Below, in pieces: positions 1-6,132 of a DNA stretch of 7,457 bases. The translations under genes and the position numbers were made by a program. The stretch's first letter is position 1. The number at the start of each line of letters is the position of its first letter. Below the pieces are notes generated by a model. The model saw nothing but the letters and a program-made list of their open reading frames with translations. It searched no databases and was not told the DNA's origin. The DNA is from Chthoniobacterales bacterium (GTDB lineage: Bacteria; Verrucomicrobiota; Verrucomicrobiia; Chthoniobacterales; JACTMZ01), in NCBI GenBank assembly GCA_017853515.1, contig JAFMJK010000102.1, positions 1 to 7,457 on the forward strand. Direction: 5' to 3'.

Positions 1-53
1 AACCATGAATAACGGCTCCAAAGGCCGCTGTGTTACCATTACACCACAGGCCA
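1..53 (-). tRNA. tRNA-Gln (anticodon TTG), 3' part beyond the left window edge
   Basis: Read on the minus strand, the sequence begins TGGCCTG at position 53, with a D-arm pairing GTG/CAC around a TAATGGTAA-type loop. The anticodon stem GCGGC/GCCGT encloses the seven-base loop CTTTGGA. The anticodon TTG is at 19-21, which reads CAA and makes this a glutamine tRNA. A five-base variable region and the 5' half of the T-stem (ATGGT) follow. The remainder of the T-arm and the acceptor 3' strand lie to the left of position 1, so the acceptor stem cannot be checked. The gene follows nrdJ on the same strand but is separated from it by a strong terminator, so it is probably transcribed on its own. I found no convincing promoter for it; a TTGCAC word at 90-95 has no good -10 partner. 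Confidence 0.93.
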
Positions 54-103
54 GTGATGAGCAGACAACGTGGCTGAAGGCGGGGTTGGGTGCAAGTCTG
101 GGG

Positions 104-131
104 ATTGGAGATTGGAAATTTGAAAGTTTAG
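104..131. repeat. Heptanucleotide repeat cluster, copy 1 (4 x 7 bp)
   Basis: This AT-rich block in a GC-rich setting breaks cleanly into four seven-base words starting at 104, 111, 118 and 125: ATTGGAG, ATTGGAA, ATTTGAA and a decayed AGTTTAG. It is the most diverged of four such clusters in the window (others at 6758, 6936 and 7163). Here it lies in the gap between tRNA-Gln and the nrdJ terminator and is not in a gene. Confidence 0.7.
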
Positions 132-167
132 AGGGGGTGAGGATCGCGGAGTGATGATTTGCCCAGA

Positions 168-270
168 GCCTGTTGCGCTCCCCTGACACAAGGTCAGGGG
201 CGGCGCTCTGAGGGGTGGGCCTGTTGCGTTGCGCTAACGTGAGGCCAAGGGGCGGCGCCGGGAAAGGAAA
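168..270. repeat. Imperfect ~51-bp tandem duplication with a hairpin in unit 1
   Basis: Two units lie head to tail. The word GCCTGTTGCG occurs at 168-177 and again at 219-228. The word AGGGGCGGCGC occurs at 196-206 and again at 248-258, so the offsets are 51 and 52 bp. The middles have diverged. Unit 1 carries a perfect 8-bp inverted repeat, CCCCTGAC (180-187) and GTCAGGGG (193-200), with a 5-base loop. Past a small bulge it is extended by GCGC (175-178) pairing with GCGC (203-206). No T-tract follows on either strand, so it is not an obvious rho-independent terminator. It could be a copy of an interspersed palindromic element. I see no ORF I would defend in 54-260. Confidence 0.5.
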
Positions 271-295
271 AGCCCGGGGAGTTGCCTCCCCGGGC
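261..295 (-). terminator. Rho-independent terminator of nrdJ
   Basis: On the minus strand a perfect 9-bp GC-rich stem (GCCCGGGGA at 295-287 pairing with TCCCCGGGC at 280-272) closes a 6-base loop. The U-rich run TTTTCCTTTCC follows directly (271-261). It begins 34 bases after the nrdJ stop codon. On the plus strand the stem is followed only by a weak T-rich stretch, so it points mainly leftward. It insulates nrdJ from the tRNA downstream. Confidence 0.85.
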
Positions 296-329
296 CTGGT
301 TTGGTTACGCGAATTCGCGCAACAAATGA

Positions 330-3300
330 CTAACTGCAGCCCTGGCTGGTGCCGCACTCGGTGCAGCAGCCGCAGGCCCCGGCGCGGATCACCTTGTTGC
401 TGCCGCAATTGGAGCAGGTGGTATCCATGAACATGGTGCCCAAGGCGCCCTGGATGCGTTCGGCGTGGGTCGCGGTGCCGGCGATGTGGACCGGCGTGCC
501 CTCGCTGTTCTGCGTCTGGGTGATCACGTCGATGATTTCCCGCTCGCCGGTGCGAGGCAGGTCGGTGACCGGACGATTGACCGCTTTGCGCTCCATTTCG
601 CTGATCTCCTTCATGGGGAGTTCGGGTTGGTTGCGGTTGGGCGAGGTGGCTTCCTTGTAACCTTTGATGAACTGGCACCCGAGCCAGCGGAACACGTAGT
701 CGGTGATGCTGCTGGCGTTGCGGATGTCGGGGTTCTTGGTGAAACCGCTCGGTTCGAAGCGCTGGAAGGCGAACTTTTTGACCAGGCTTTCCAGCGGCAC
801 GCCGTATTGCAGCGAGATCGAGGTGAGCGTGGCCACGGTGTCCATGAGGCCACCGATCGTGCTGCCCTCCTTGGCCATTTGGATGAACAACTCGCCCGGT
901 TGACCGTTCTCGAAGAGGCCGACCGTGATGTAGCCCTCGTGTCCGGCAATATCGAACTTGTGGTTGAGCGCGACGCGGGTGTCGGGCAGACGGTGGCGCG
1001 GCGGTTGGCTGAGTTTGGCGCGCATGGCGTCGATCTCGTTTTCGAGTTCGATGACGCGCTCCTCGAGTTCGTTTTTGGTCGAGAGCTCGGCTTCAAGCTC
1101 GGCCGTGCTGCCGGTGCCGTGTTTCTTTTTGTCGGTGACAACGGGAGCGGAGCGTTTGGAGCCGTCGCGGTAAATGGCGATGGCTTTGAGGCCGAGTTTC
1201 CAGCCCTCGACGTAGGTGTCGACGATGTCCTCGGTGGTCGCGTGCTCGGGCAGGTTGACTGTCTTGGAGATGGCGCCGGAAAGGAACGGCTGGGCCGCGG
1301 CCATCATGCGGATGTGCGCATGGTAGCTGAGGCTGCGCTCGCCGCGCATCGGCTTGAACGCGCAATCGAAGACACCGACGTGTTCGGGGCGCAGGCCGCT
1401 CTTCACGGTGCGGCCGTCTTCCTCGACGTCTTCGATGGTGTCGTATTTGTCGATGTGCGCGATGATCGCCTCGATGTCGGCGTCGCTGTAGCCGAGCTTG
1501 TGCAGGGCGGGCCGGACCGTCTGGTTGACGATCTTGAGCATGCCGCCGCCGGCCAGGAGCTTGTATTTGACCAGCGCGATGTCGGGTTCGATGCCGGTCG
1601 TATCGCAGTCCATGAGGAACCCGATGGTTCCGGTCGGGGCGAGCACGGTGACCTGCGCGTTGCGGTAACCCTGCTGTTTGCCGATGCGCAGCGCTTCGTC
1701 CCAGACGTGGCGGGCTTCGTCGCGGAGATATTCGAACTCGTCGGACTTCTCGATTTTCTCCACGGAATCACGGTGGAGTTTGATCACTTCGAGCATGGAA
1801 TCGACGTTGTCGGGCGCGACCGGTTTCTTCACACCGCTGGCGCTCGAGTCATGGTAACCGGGGAAAGGTCCCGTGATTCCGGCGATGCGCGCGCTCTGCT
1901 CGTAGGCGTGGCCGGTCATGATCGCGGTGATCGAACCGGACAGCGCGCGGCCTTCCGGGCTGTCGTATCCGTAGCCGTGGCTCATGATGAGCGCGCCGAG
2001 GTTGGCGTAGCCGAGGCCGAGCGTGCGGAAGATGTGGCTGTTCTCCGCGATGAACTTGGTCGGATAACTCGCGTTGTCGACCACGATCTCCTGCGCGGTG
2101 ATGAAGATGCGCACCGCGGCCTTGAATTTCTCCACGTCGAAGGTGCCGTCCTCGCGTTTGAACTTCATGAGGTTGAGCGAGGCCAGGTTGCAGGCCGTGT
2201 TGTCGAGGAAGAGATACTCGGAGCACGGGTTGGTCGAGTTCTGGCGCGCCGTGCCTTTGCAGGTGTGCCACTTGTGGATCGTGGTGTCGAACTGCATGCC
2301 GGGATCGCCGCAGACGTGCGTGCCTTCGGCGATTTTGTTGAGGAGCGTGCGGGCGTCCTTTTTCTCGCAGGGTTTTCCGTCGGTCACGCGCACGGTGGTC
2401 CATTCGCGTCCGGCCAGGGCGGCCTCCATGAACTCATCCGACACGCGAACGGTCAGGTTTTCGTTCTGATACATGACGGAGCCGTAGGCTTCGCCGTTGA
2501 AGGAGCCGTCGTAGCCCTGCTCGATGAGGGCCCAAGCTTTGCGCTCCTCTTTCATCTTGGATTCGATGAATTCCTCGATGTCGGGGTGCCAATCCTTGAG
2601 CGTGTTCATCTTGGCCGCGCGGCGGGTTTTGCCGCCGCTTTTCACCACGCTGGCCACTTGGTCGTAGACCTTGAGGAAGGAGAGAGGGCCGCTGGGTTTG
2701 CCGCCACCGCTCAATTTCTCGCGGGTGGAGCGGAGCGTCGACAGGTCGCTGCCCGTGCCGCTGCCGTATTTGAAAAGCATGGCCTCGCTCTTCGCCAGAT
2801 CGAGGATGCTTTCCATGTTGTCCTCGACGGACTGGATGAAGCAGGCGCTGGCCTGCGGGTATTCGTATTGCGAAGGCGCGCGGAGCGCCTCGCCGGCCTT
2901 GTGGTCGTAGTAGTAGTTGCCCAAACCGGCTTCCTTGCCGATGCCGTATTGCTGGTAGAGGCCGACGTTGAACCACACGGGGCTGTTGAACGCGCCGTGC
3001 TGGTGCAGGCAGAGCCAGGTGAGGTCGTTGTAGAAGGCTTCGGCGCTGGCTTCGTCGGCGAAATAGCCGTCGCGCTTGCCGAAGTCGGTGATGGTGCGTG
3101 TGACGCGATGGATCAGCTGGCGCACGGACGATTCGCGGCCGCCTTTGTGCGGGTCGGTGCCGTTGGAAAGGTCGCCGTAGAAATATTTCGAGACGGCGAT
3201 CTTGGTGGCGAGGGCGCTCCAGCTGCGCGGCACTTCCACGTTTTCCTGTTTGAAGATGGCCTTGCCGCTGTCGTCGTTGATCTCGGCGGTGCGCTTGTCC

Positions 3301-3497
3301 CATTCGACGTGGTCGAACGGCGTGCCGGGCTTCGTGTGGAAGTGCGGTTCGAATTTCAGACCTGCGGACTTCTTCGCGAACTGCGGACGCGACGACGTCG
3401 TGGTCGACGCGACGGGTTTGGTTTCACGACGCGCCGTGGTGCGGACTTCCGCGGCTTTGCGTGCTTTCGAACGATAGGAGGATTTGGTTGCGATCAT
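330..3497 (-). CDS. nrdJ: Adenosylcobalamin-dependent (class II) ribonucleoside-diphosphate reductase
   Basis: This 1055-residue cytoplasmic enzyme reduces ribonucleotides to deoxyribonucleotides, using coenzyme B12 to make a protein thiyl radical. The catalytic barrel fills roughly residues 47-780. The NxCxE motif is N423-P-C425-S-E427, with C425 the expected thiyl radical. C219 and C436 are the expected redox pair; the C425-C436 spacing of 11 matches class II enzymes. A PTGT loop (621-624) and the stretch from HAHIRMM (726) to AIYRDGS (774-780) are also typical. About 798-830 is charged with spaced leucines, probably a coiled-coil linker. A TSCPD-type domain follows (about 840-945). The tail has cysteines at 1028, 1031, 1042, 1044, 1045, 1048 and 1054, fitting a zinc-ribbon or shuttle module. 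No N-terminal ATP cone is visible, only a basic, Ser/Thr-rich 45-residue leader. ATG 3497 is chosen because family similarity starts at about residue 47 and the frame further upstream runs through coaB; no strong Shine-Dalgarno is seen. Confidence 0.96.
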   Translation of the reverse strand: MIATKSSYRSKARKAAEVRTTARRETKPVASTTTSSRPQFAKKSAGLKFEPHFHTKPGTPFDHVEWDKRTAEINDDSGKAIFKQENVEVPRSWSALATKIAVSKYFYGDLSNGTDPHKGGRESSVRQLIHRVTRTITDFGKRDGYFADEASAEAFYNDLTWLCLHQHGAFNSPVWFNVGLYQQYGIGKEAGLGNYYYDHKAGEALRAPSQYEYPQASACFIQSVEDNMESILDLAKSEAMLFKYGSGTGSDLSTLRSTREKLSGGGKPSGPLSFLKVYDQVASVVKSGGKTRRAAKMNTLKDWHPDIEEFIESKMKEERKAWALIEQGYDGSFNGEAYGSVMYQNENLTVRVSDEFMEAALAGREWTTVRVTDGKPCEKKDARTLLNKIAEGTHVCGDPGMQFDTTIHKWHTCKGTARQNSTNPCSEYLFLDNTACNLASLNLMKFKREDGTFDVEKFKAAVRIFITAQEIVVDNASYPTKFIAENSHIFRTLGLGYANLGALIMSHGYGYDSPEGRALSGSITAIMTGHAYEQSARIAGITGPFPGYHDSSASGVKKPVAPDNVDSMLEVIKLHRDSVEKIEKSDEFEYLRDEARHVWDEALRIGKQQGYRNAQVTVLAPTGTIGFLMDCDTTGIEPDIALVKYKLLAGGGMLKIVNQTVRPALHKLGYSDADIEAIIAHIDKYDTIEDVEEDGRTVKSGLRPEHVGVFDCAFKPMRGERSLSYHAHIRMMAAAQPFLSGAISKTVNLPEHATTEDIVDTYVEGWKLGLKAIAIYRDGSKRSAPVVTDKKKHGTGSTAELEAELSTKNELEERVIELENEIDAMRAKLSQPPRHRLPDTRVALNHKFDIAGHEGYITVGLFENGQPGELFIQMAKEGSTIGGLMDTVATLTSISLQYGVPLESLVKKFAFQRFEPSGFTKNPDIRNASSITDYVFRWLGCQFIKGYKEATSPNRNQPELPMKEISEMERKAVNRPVTDLPRTGEREIIDVITQTQNSEGTPVHIAGTATHAERIQGALGTMFMDTTCSNCGSNKVIRAGACGCCTECGTSQGCS

Positions 3498-3570
3498 GGA
3501 TTCAGCTTCTGAAGGGGGAGGTTTGCGCCAACCAGTCAACCCTTGGGGGAGATCACCGGCAGACCCGACA

Positions 3571-3586
3571 CCACAATATGTGGGCG
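3571..3586. promoter_or_regulatory. Candidate NrdR box, nrdJ-proximal
   Basis: The plus-strand word CCACAATATGTGGGCG keeps most of the core of the NrdR consensus as I remember it (acaCwAtATaTwGtgt): C-A-A-T-A-T then G-T-G-G, with arms CCACA and TGTGG. It lies 74 bases upstream of the nrdJ ATG. NrdR is the zinc-finger/ATP-cone repressor of ribonucleotide reductase genes and usually binds two such boxes about three helical turns apart. The second candidate starts exactly 31 bp further upstream. No scoring matrix could be run. Confidence 0.6.
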
Positions 3587-3601
3587 AGCAGTGCAATAAC
3601 G

Positions 3602-3617
3602 CCACAACAGGCTGTGG
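3602..3617. promoter_or_regulatory. Candidate NrdR box, nrdJ-distal
   Basis: The plus-strand word CCACAACAGGCTGTGG has the same CCACA/TGTGG arms as the proximal box and starts 31 bp from it, the spacing expected for tandem NrdR sites on one face of the helix. Its centre (CAGGCT) departs from the AT-rich centre of the consensus, so on its own it would be weak. The spacing and the position before nrdJ are what make it credible. Confidence 0.5.
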
Positions 3618-3644
3618 TGTTGAAGAACTTTTTACGTTTCGAGC

Positions 3645-3672
3645 AAAATATTTTTTGTGCGTTTGACCGCAA
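3645..3672 (-). promoter_or_regulatory. Possible sigma-70-type promoter for nrdJ
   Basis: On the minus strand TTGCGG (3672-3667) and TATTTT (3650-3645) are 16 bases apart. The tract between them and the -10 is A-rich, the most AT-rich part of the 3498-3750 gap. Transcription from here would start near 3638 and run through both candidate NrdR boxes. The match is only moderate (three of six and four of six consensus bases), so this is a suggestion only. The start could instead lie within the boxes. Confidence 0.3.
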
Positions 3673-3696
3673 CGACTTACAGACCAACGCTCGTTT

Positions 3697-3719
3697 GACG
3701 AAATCGGCCGCCGGGGCCG
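3697..3719 (-). terminator. Weak possible terminator after coaB
   Basis: On the minus strand CGGCC (3719-3715) can pair with GGCCG (3709-3705) around a 5-base loop, followed by ATTTCGTC. The stem is short and the T-run is poor. It begins 31 bases past the coaB stop and would separate the upstream operon from nrdJ if it works. It may be chance in GC-rich DNA. Confidence 0.22.
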
Positions 3720-3750
3720 TTTGTTCACAGTGCCGCCCGCTGCGAATCCA

Positions 3751-4425
3751 TTATTTATCGGCCTTCGCGGCTGCCGTCGCCCGCGAAGCCAGAAAATCAG
3801 CCAGTTCGCGCTTGGTGGCGAAATGGAGGGGGGATTTTCCGTCCTCCAGCAACCCGAAGCCGGGTCCGTAGGCCGCGCCGTTGACCACGGTCGCGTCGGT
3901 GCGGCCGGAGGCGAGCTGTCCGCGCCCCGCCTCGATCGCTTGTTCGCGTGTTCCCTCAAGCTCGTATTTCCATCCCGCGATCCATGCGCGCGGAAACCAT
4001 CCGCGCAAGCGCGGCAAAATTTTCTCCGCGGGTTCGAGCGCGAGATGAATGTGCGCGAGGTTGCCGGGCACTTTGCGACGGCCGTCGAGGGTTCCGTCCG
4101 GCCCGCGCAGCGCGGTGATGTCATAGTCGGCCAGCGCGGCAGCGTGGAAAAAGCCCGCGATGTCGGGGCCGCGCGTTTCCGACAATTCCTCGAGCGTCCG
4201 GGTCAGGTCCCGGTTGGTGGTGAATTCGTGCAAGCGCGCGCCCTCGGGAAGGTTGCGGTAAGTGGCGCCCGTGCCGCGGCAGACAAACACTTCCCATCCC
4301 CGGTCGATTAATGCCTCGGCCAGCAGGGCGCCGATTTCTCCCGAGGCGGAATTCGTGATGCGCCGCACCTCGTCGATCGGCGCGGAGGCCGGTCCGGTTG
4401 TCACGATGGCGGCTGGACGATTCAT
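3751..4425 (-). CDS. coaB: Stand-alone CoaB-type phosphopantothenate-cysteine ligase (DFP domain)
   Basis: This 224-residue protein resembles the C-terminal (CoaB) half of CoaBC, which joins cysteine to 4'-phosphopantothenate in coenzyme A synthesis. The N-terminal nucleotide-binding strand and loop (IVTTGPASAPIDEVR, residues 7-21) lead to ITNSASGEIG (23-32). N25 there matches the essential Asn of the RxIxNxSSG motif. HAAALADYD (95-103) matches the AAVADY motif. K118 in GRRKVPG is a candidate for the conserved lysine of the KIKK region. TVVNGAAYGPGFG (179-191) and the C-terminal ATKRELADFL also fit the family. There is no CoaC flavoprotein decarboxylase half here or anywhere in the window. 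The ATG lies 40 bases after the hydrolase stop, with only a weak ribosome site, and the stop is TAA. Several motif positions differ from CoaBC (GWKYE where GF-x-AE is usual), so a diverged relative is possible. Confidence 0.8.
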   Translation of the reverse strand: MNRPAAIVTTGPASAPIDEVRRITNSASGEIGALLAEALIDRGWEVFVCRGTGATYRNLPEGARLHEFTTNRDLTRTLEELSETRGPDIAGFFHAAALADYDITALRGPDGTLDGRRKVPGNLAHIHLALEPAEKILPRLRGWFPRAWIAGWKYELEGTREQAIEAGRGQLASGRTDATVVNGAAYGPGFGLLEDGKSPLHFATKRELADFLASRATAAAKADK

Positions 4426-4465
4426 GCCGCAAATCTACCGCCGCCCCACGCCCTCTGGCGAGCGG

Positions 4466-5425
4466 TCAGCCGATCATTTTGTGCACCGACGCGAACATGT
4501 CGCGCGCCGCGACGTAGCCGAAATGGCCCTGCGGACTGGTGATGACTCTCGCCCCGTCCCATGCCGCGGCCAAAGCCTCGACCCGGTCCGGCGGGGCGAT
4601 GCGGTCCCATGCCCCGATGGCCATGACGATGCGGTCCGGAGGAGTCGACGGCTTGCCGTGCAGCGGTGAAATGAGGTGCGCGTGGCGCTGCGTCAGGGCG
4701 GAATCGATGCCGTTCCCTCGGAGCAGGCTGCGCATGGTGGCCCCGGCCGGGCTTTCCCAGATGGCGTGTTCGATGTCGGCGATCGGCTGAAGAAGCGCGA
4801 TGAACGAGATGTCCTGCTCGAGGGAAGCGAGTAATGCGCCGGTCCAACCCCCGTAGCTCGTGCCATAGATTCCGAACTCGCTGCATCCTTTGGCGCGCAG
4901 CCACGCCATGAGTTGGCGCAACTCGCTCACGCCTTGGCGCAGCCCTTCCGCGCTTTGCACCACGTGCGCGGTGATCGCCAGTTCGCCGTTGAGGTAGCCG
5001 CTCGGACGCCTTTCGTAATGGAAGGGGAGGTGCATGAACGCCGCGTTCCATCCCAGAGCGTTGAACTTCGATGCGAGACGCCGGTAACCGACATCGTTGA
5101 CCGACATGAGCGCGTGCAGGATCAAGACGGTGGGCGCCGACCATCCGCGCTCGCAGGGTTGCAACCAGGCCGATGCGCGGTCGTTGCGGTCCAGACCGCT
5201 GGTGTGCGGCGTGCTCCAGGCGATGTGCCCGGATGATTCGCCGAGCGGTTCGAGCGGCGGCGCCGCATAGTATTGCTCGCGGGTCATCGGCTCGCACAGC
5301 GCCAGATAATCCTCGAGTTCCCGGCGTGTGCTTGCCTTGTGACGATGACGCCACTGGGCGAGTCCGAGCAGCGCGCAGGTCGATGCGTCGGTCGCCCGGG
5401 CCCATTGGCGACGAAGCGCTGTCAT
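4466..5425 (-). CDS. Alpha/beta hydrolase of unknown substrate
   Basis: This 319-residue protein has an alpha/beta-hydrolase fold but no assigned substrate. A strand APTVLILHAL (97-106) is followed by a cap-like stretch with NDVGYRRLASKFNALGWNAA (110-129) and LPFHYERRP (133-141). The nucleophile elbow is G188-T-S190-Y-G192-G. D274 (GAWDRIAPPDRV) and H301 (PQGHFGY) complete a plausible Ser-Asp-His triad in the right order. There is no signal peptide or membrane segment, so it is probably cytoplasmic. An upstream in-frame ATG at 5506 exists, but ATG 5425 is preferred: it has a strong Shine-Dalgarno 6 bases upstream and sits one base after the acyltransferase stop. Its overall layout recalls the ABHD18/DUF2048 group, an impression only. 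Coupling to a PlsC-like enzyme hints at a lipid or ester substrate, which is inference. Confidence 0.85.
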   Translation of the reverse strand: MTALRRQWARATDASTCALLGLAQWRHRHKASTRRELEDYLALCEPMTREQYYAAPPLEPLGESSGHIAWSTPHTSGLDRNDRASAWLQPCERGWSAPTVLILHALMSVNDVGYRRLASKFNALGWNAAFMHLPFHYERRPSGYLNGELAITAHVVQSAEGLRQGVSELRQLMAWLRAKGCSEFGIYGTSYGGWTGALLASLEQDISFIALLQPIADIEHAIWESPAGATMRSLLRGNGIDSALTQRHAHLISPLHGKPSTPPDRIVMAIGAWDRIAPPDRVEALAAAWDGARVITSPQGHFGYVAARDMFASVHKMIG

Positions 5426-5426
5426 C

Positions 5427-6125
5427 TCAGGCCTTTCCTTTGCGGCGCTGAGGGGTCTGCGGCAGGCAATCGGCGGGAATTTTTTCCTCCCGGACGGTGC
5501 GTTCATACATCGACCTCAAGGTCTCGCCGAGGCGCGCTTCGAATTCCGTCCGCGCCGTGGCTTTGTCCGGCTTGTCGCCCGGCGGGTCGAGCGGCGGACC
5601 GTAAACGATCCAGACACGCGTGCGGCGCAAGGGAAGCCAGCGCTTCGGGTCGTAAAGCGCGTCCGAACCGATGATCACGCAGGGCAGAACCTGCGCTTCG
5701 GTCATCTGGGCCAGCGCGGCCACTCCCGGGCGGACCGGCGCGCCCTCCAGCACGGATTGCGGGCCGGTGCGCAACCCGCCCTCGGGAAAGACTCCGACCA
5801 TCCGTCCGGCACGCAACCGGGTGATCGCGGTGCGCACCGCCGCGGAATCGAACTTCCCCATTTCCACCGGGAAGGTTCCCACCGCATGCAGCCACGCGCC
5901 GAGCACCGGCATGGTGAAAAGTTCGCGCATGGCCATCCAGTCCGCCGTGCGCCATATGCTCGGGCCGATGAGCGGGGGGTCGAAATGACTGATGTGGTTC
6001 GGCGCGAGGATGCACGCGCCCTTTTTCGGCACATGCTTCCGTCCGATGACCCGTCGGCGCACGAAGGGCATGAAGAGCAACTGCAAGAATGTGGTGGTGG
6101 CCGCGTAGCCGAGGTCGGAAGGCAT
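5427..6125 (-). CDS. PlsC-like 1-acyl-sn-glycerol-3-phosphate acyltransferase (LPLAT family)
   Basis: This 232-residue protein belongs to the lysophospholipid acyltransferase superfamily, whose bacterial archetype PlsC turns lysophosphatidate into phosphatidate at the inner membrane. Motif I is N43-H44-I-S-H-F-D49-P, carrying the HxxxxD catalytic dyad. Motif III is F113-P-E115-G-G-L-R119, which binds the glycerol phosphate. VLPCVIIGSDALY (146-158) fits the later beta-strand motif. The N-terminus (about 8-22) is hydrophobic and may dip into the membrane. The C-terminal about 40 residues are charged and end in a basic tail. ATG 6125 lies 7 bases after the glycosylase stop with no clear Shine-Dalgarno. 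The TGA stop is separated by one base from the hydrolase ATG. The family also acylates other acceptors, so the exact substrate is not proven and no symbol is given. Confidence 0.9.
   Translation of the reverse strand: MPSDLGYAATTTFLQLLFMPFVRRRVIGRKHVPKKGACILAPNHISHFDPPLIGPSIWRTADWMAMRELFTMPVLGAWLHAVGTFPVEMGKFDSAAVRTAITRLRAGRMVGVFPEGGLRTGPQSVLEGAPVRPGVAALAQMTEAQVLPCVIIGSDALYDPKRWLPLRRTRVWIVYGPPLDPPGDKPDKATARTEFEARLGETLRSMYERTVREEKIPADCLPQTPQRRKGKA
5432..5441 (-). promoter_or_regulatory. Shine-Dalgarno deciding the hydrolase start
   Basis: AAAGGAAAGG on the minus strand ends 6 bases before the ATG at 5425, inside the last codons of the acyltransferase gene. It is the best ribosome-binding sequence before any start in this window. 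It favours the 319-residue form of the hydrolase over the longer frame starting at 5506, and suggests translational coupling. Confidence 0.65.
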
Positions 6126-6132
6126 GGTGACT

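Noticed and set aside
308..319. Palindrome CGCGAATTCGCG just after the nrdJ stop
   Set aside because: It is only 12 bp with no loop and no repeated partner, and is plausible by chance in GC-rich DNA. The real terminator follows it.
465..3512. A 1015-codon open frame on the plus strand opposite nrdJ
   Set aside because: It is in register with nrdJ codons, so its stops could arise only where nrdJ uses TTA, CTA or TCA, codons avoided in this GC-rich gene. The product is a repetitive Val/Ala/Asp/Glu/Arg-rich chain with no recognisable motif. It is explained by codon bias.
3498..3750. A cobalamin riboswitch upstream of the B12-dependent nrdJ
   Set aside because: I looked for a B12-box-like segment and its conserved helices on the minus strand. 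A GGTCTGCC word is present, but the remaining conserved elements are not, and the palindromes fit NrdR better.
3498..4124. A 209-codon in-frame 5' extension of nrdJ
   Set aside because: It overlaps coaB in another frame, crosses the candidate NrdR boxes, and its translation is low-complexity Arg/Ser/Pro-rich sequence. Reductase similarity begins only about 47 residues after ATG 3497.
3461..4311. Plus-strand open frames across the nrdJ-coaB gap (for example 3461-3871, 3721-4311) and others such as 215-430, 5273-5674 and 6124-6777
   Set aside because: They lie opposite well-supported genes or regulatory DNA, lack ribosome sites or family motifs, and have the Arg/Ala/Pro-rich composition of shadow frames.
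5426..5506. A longer hydrolase starting at ATG 5506 (346 residues)
   Set aside because: The extra 27 residues overlap the acyltransferase C-terminus and are unremarkable. ATG 5425 has the good Shine-Dalgarno and the stop/start coupling.
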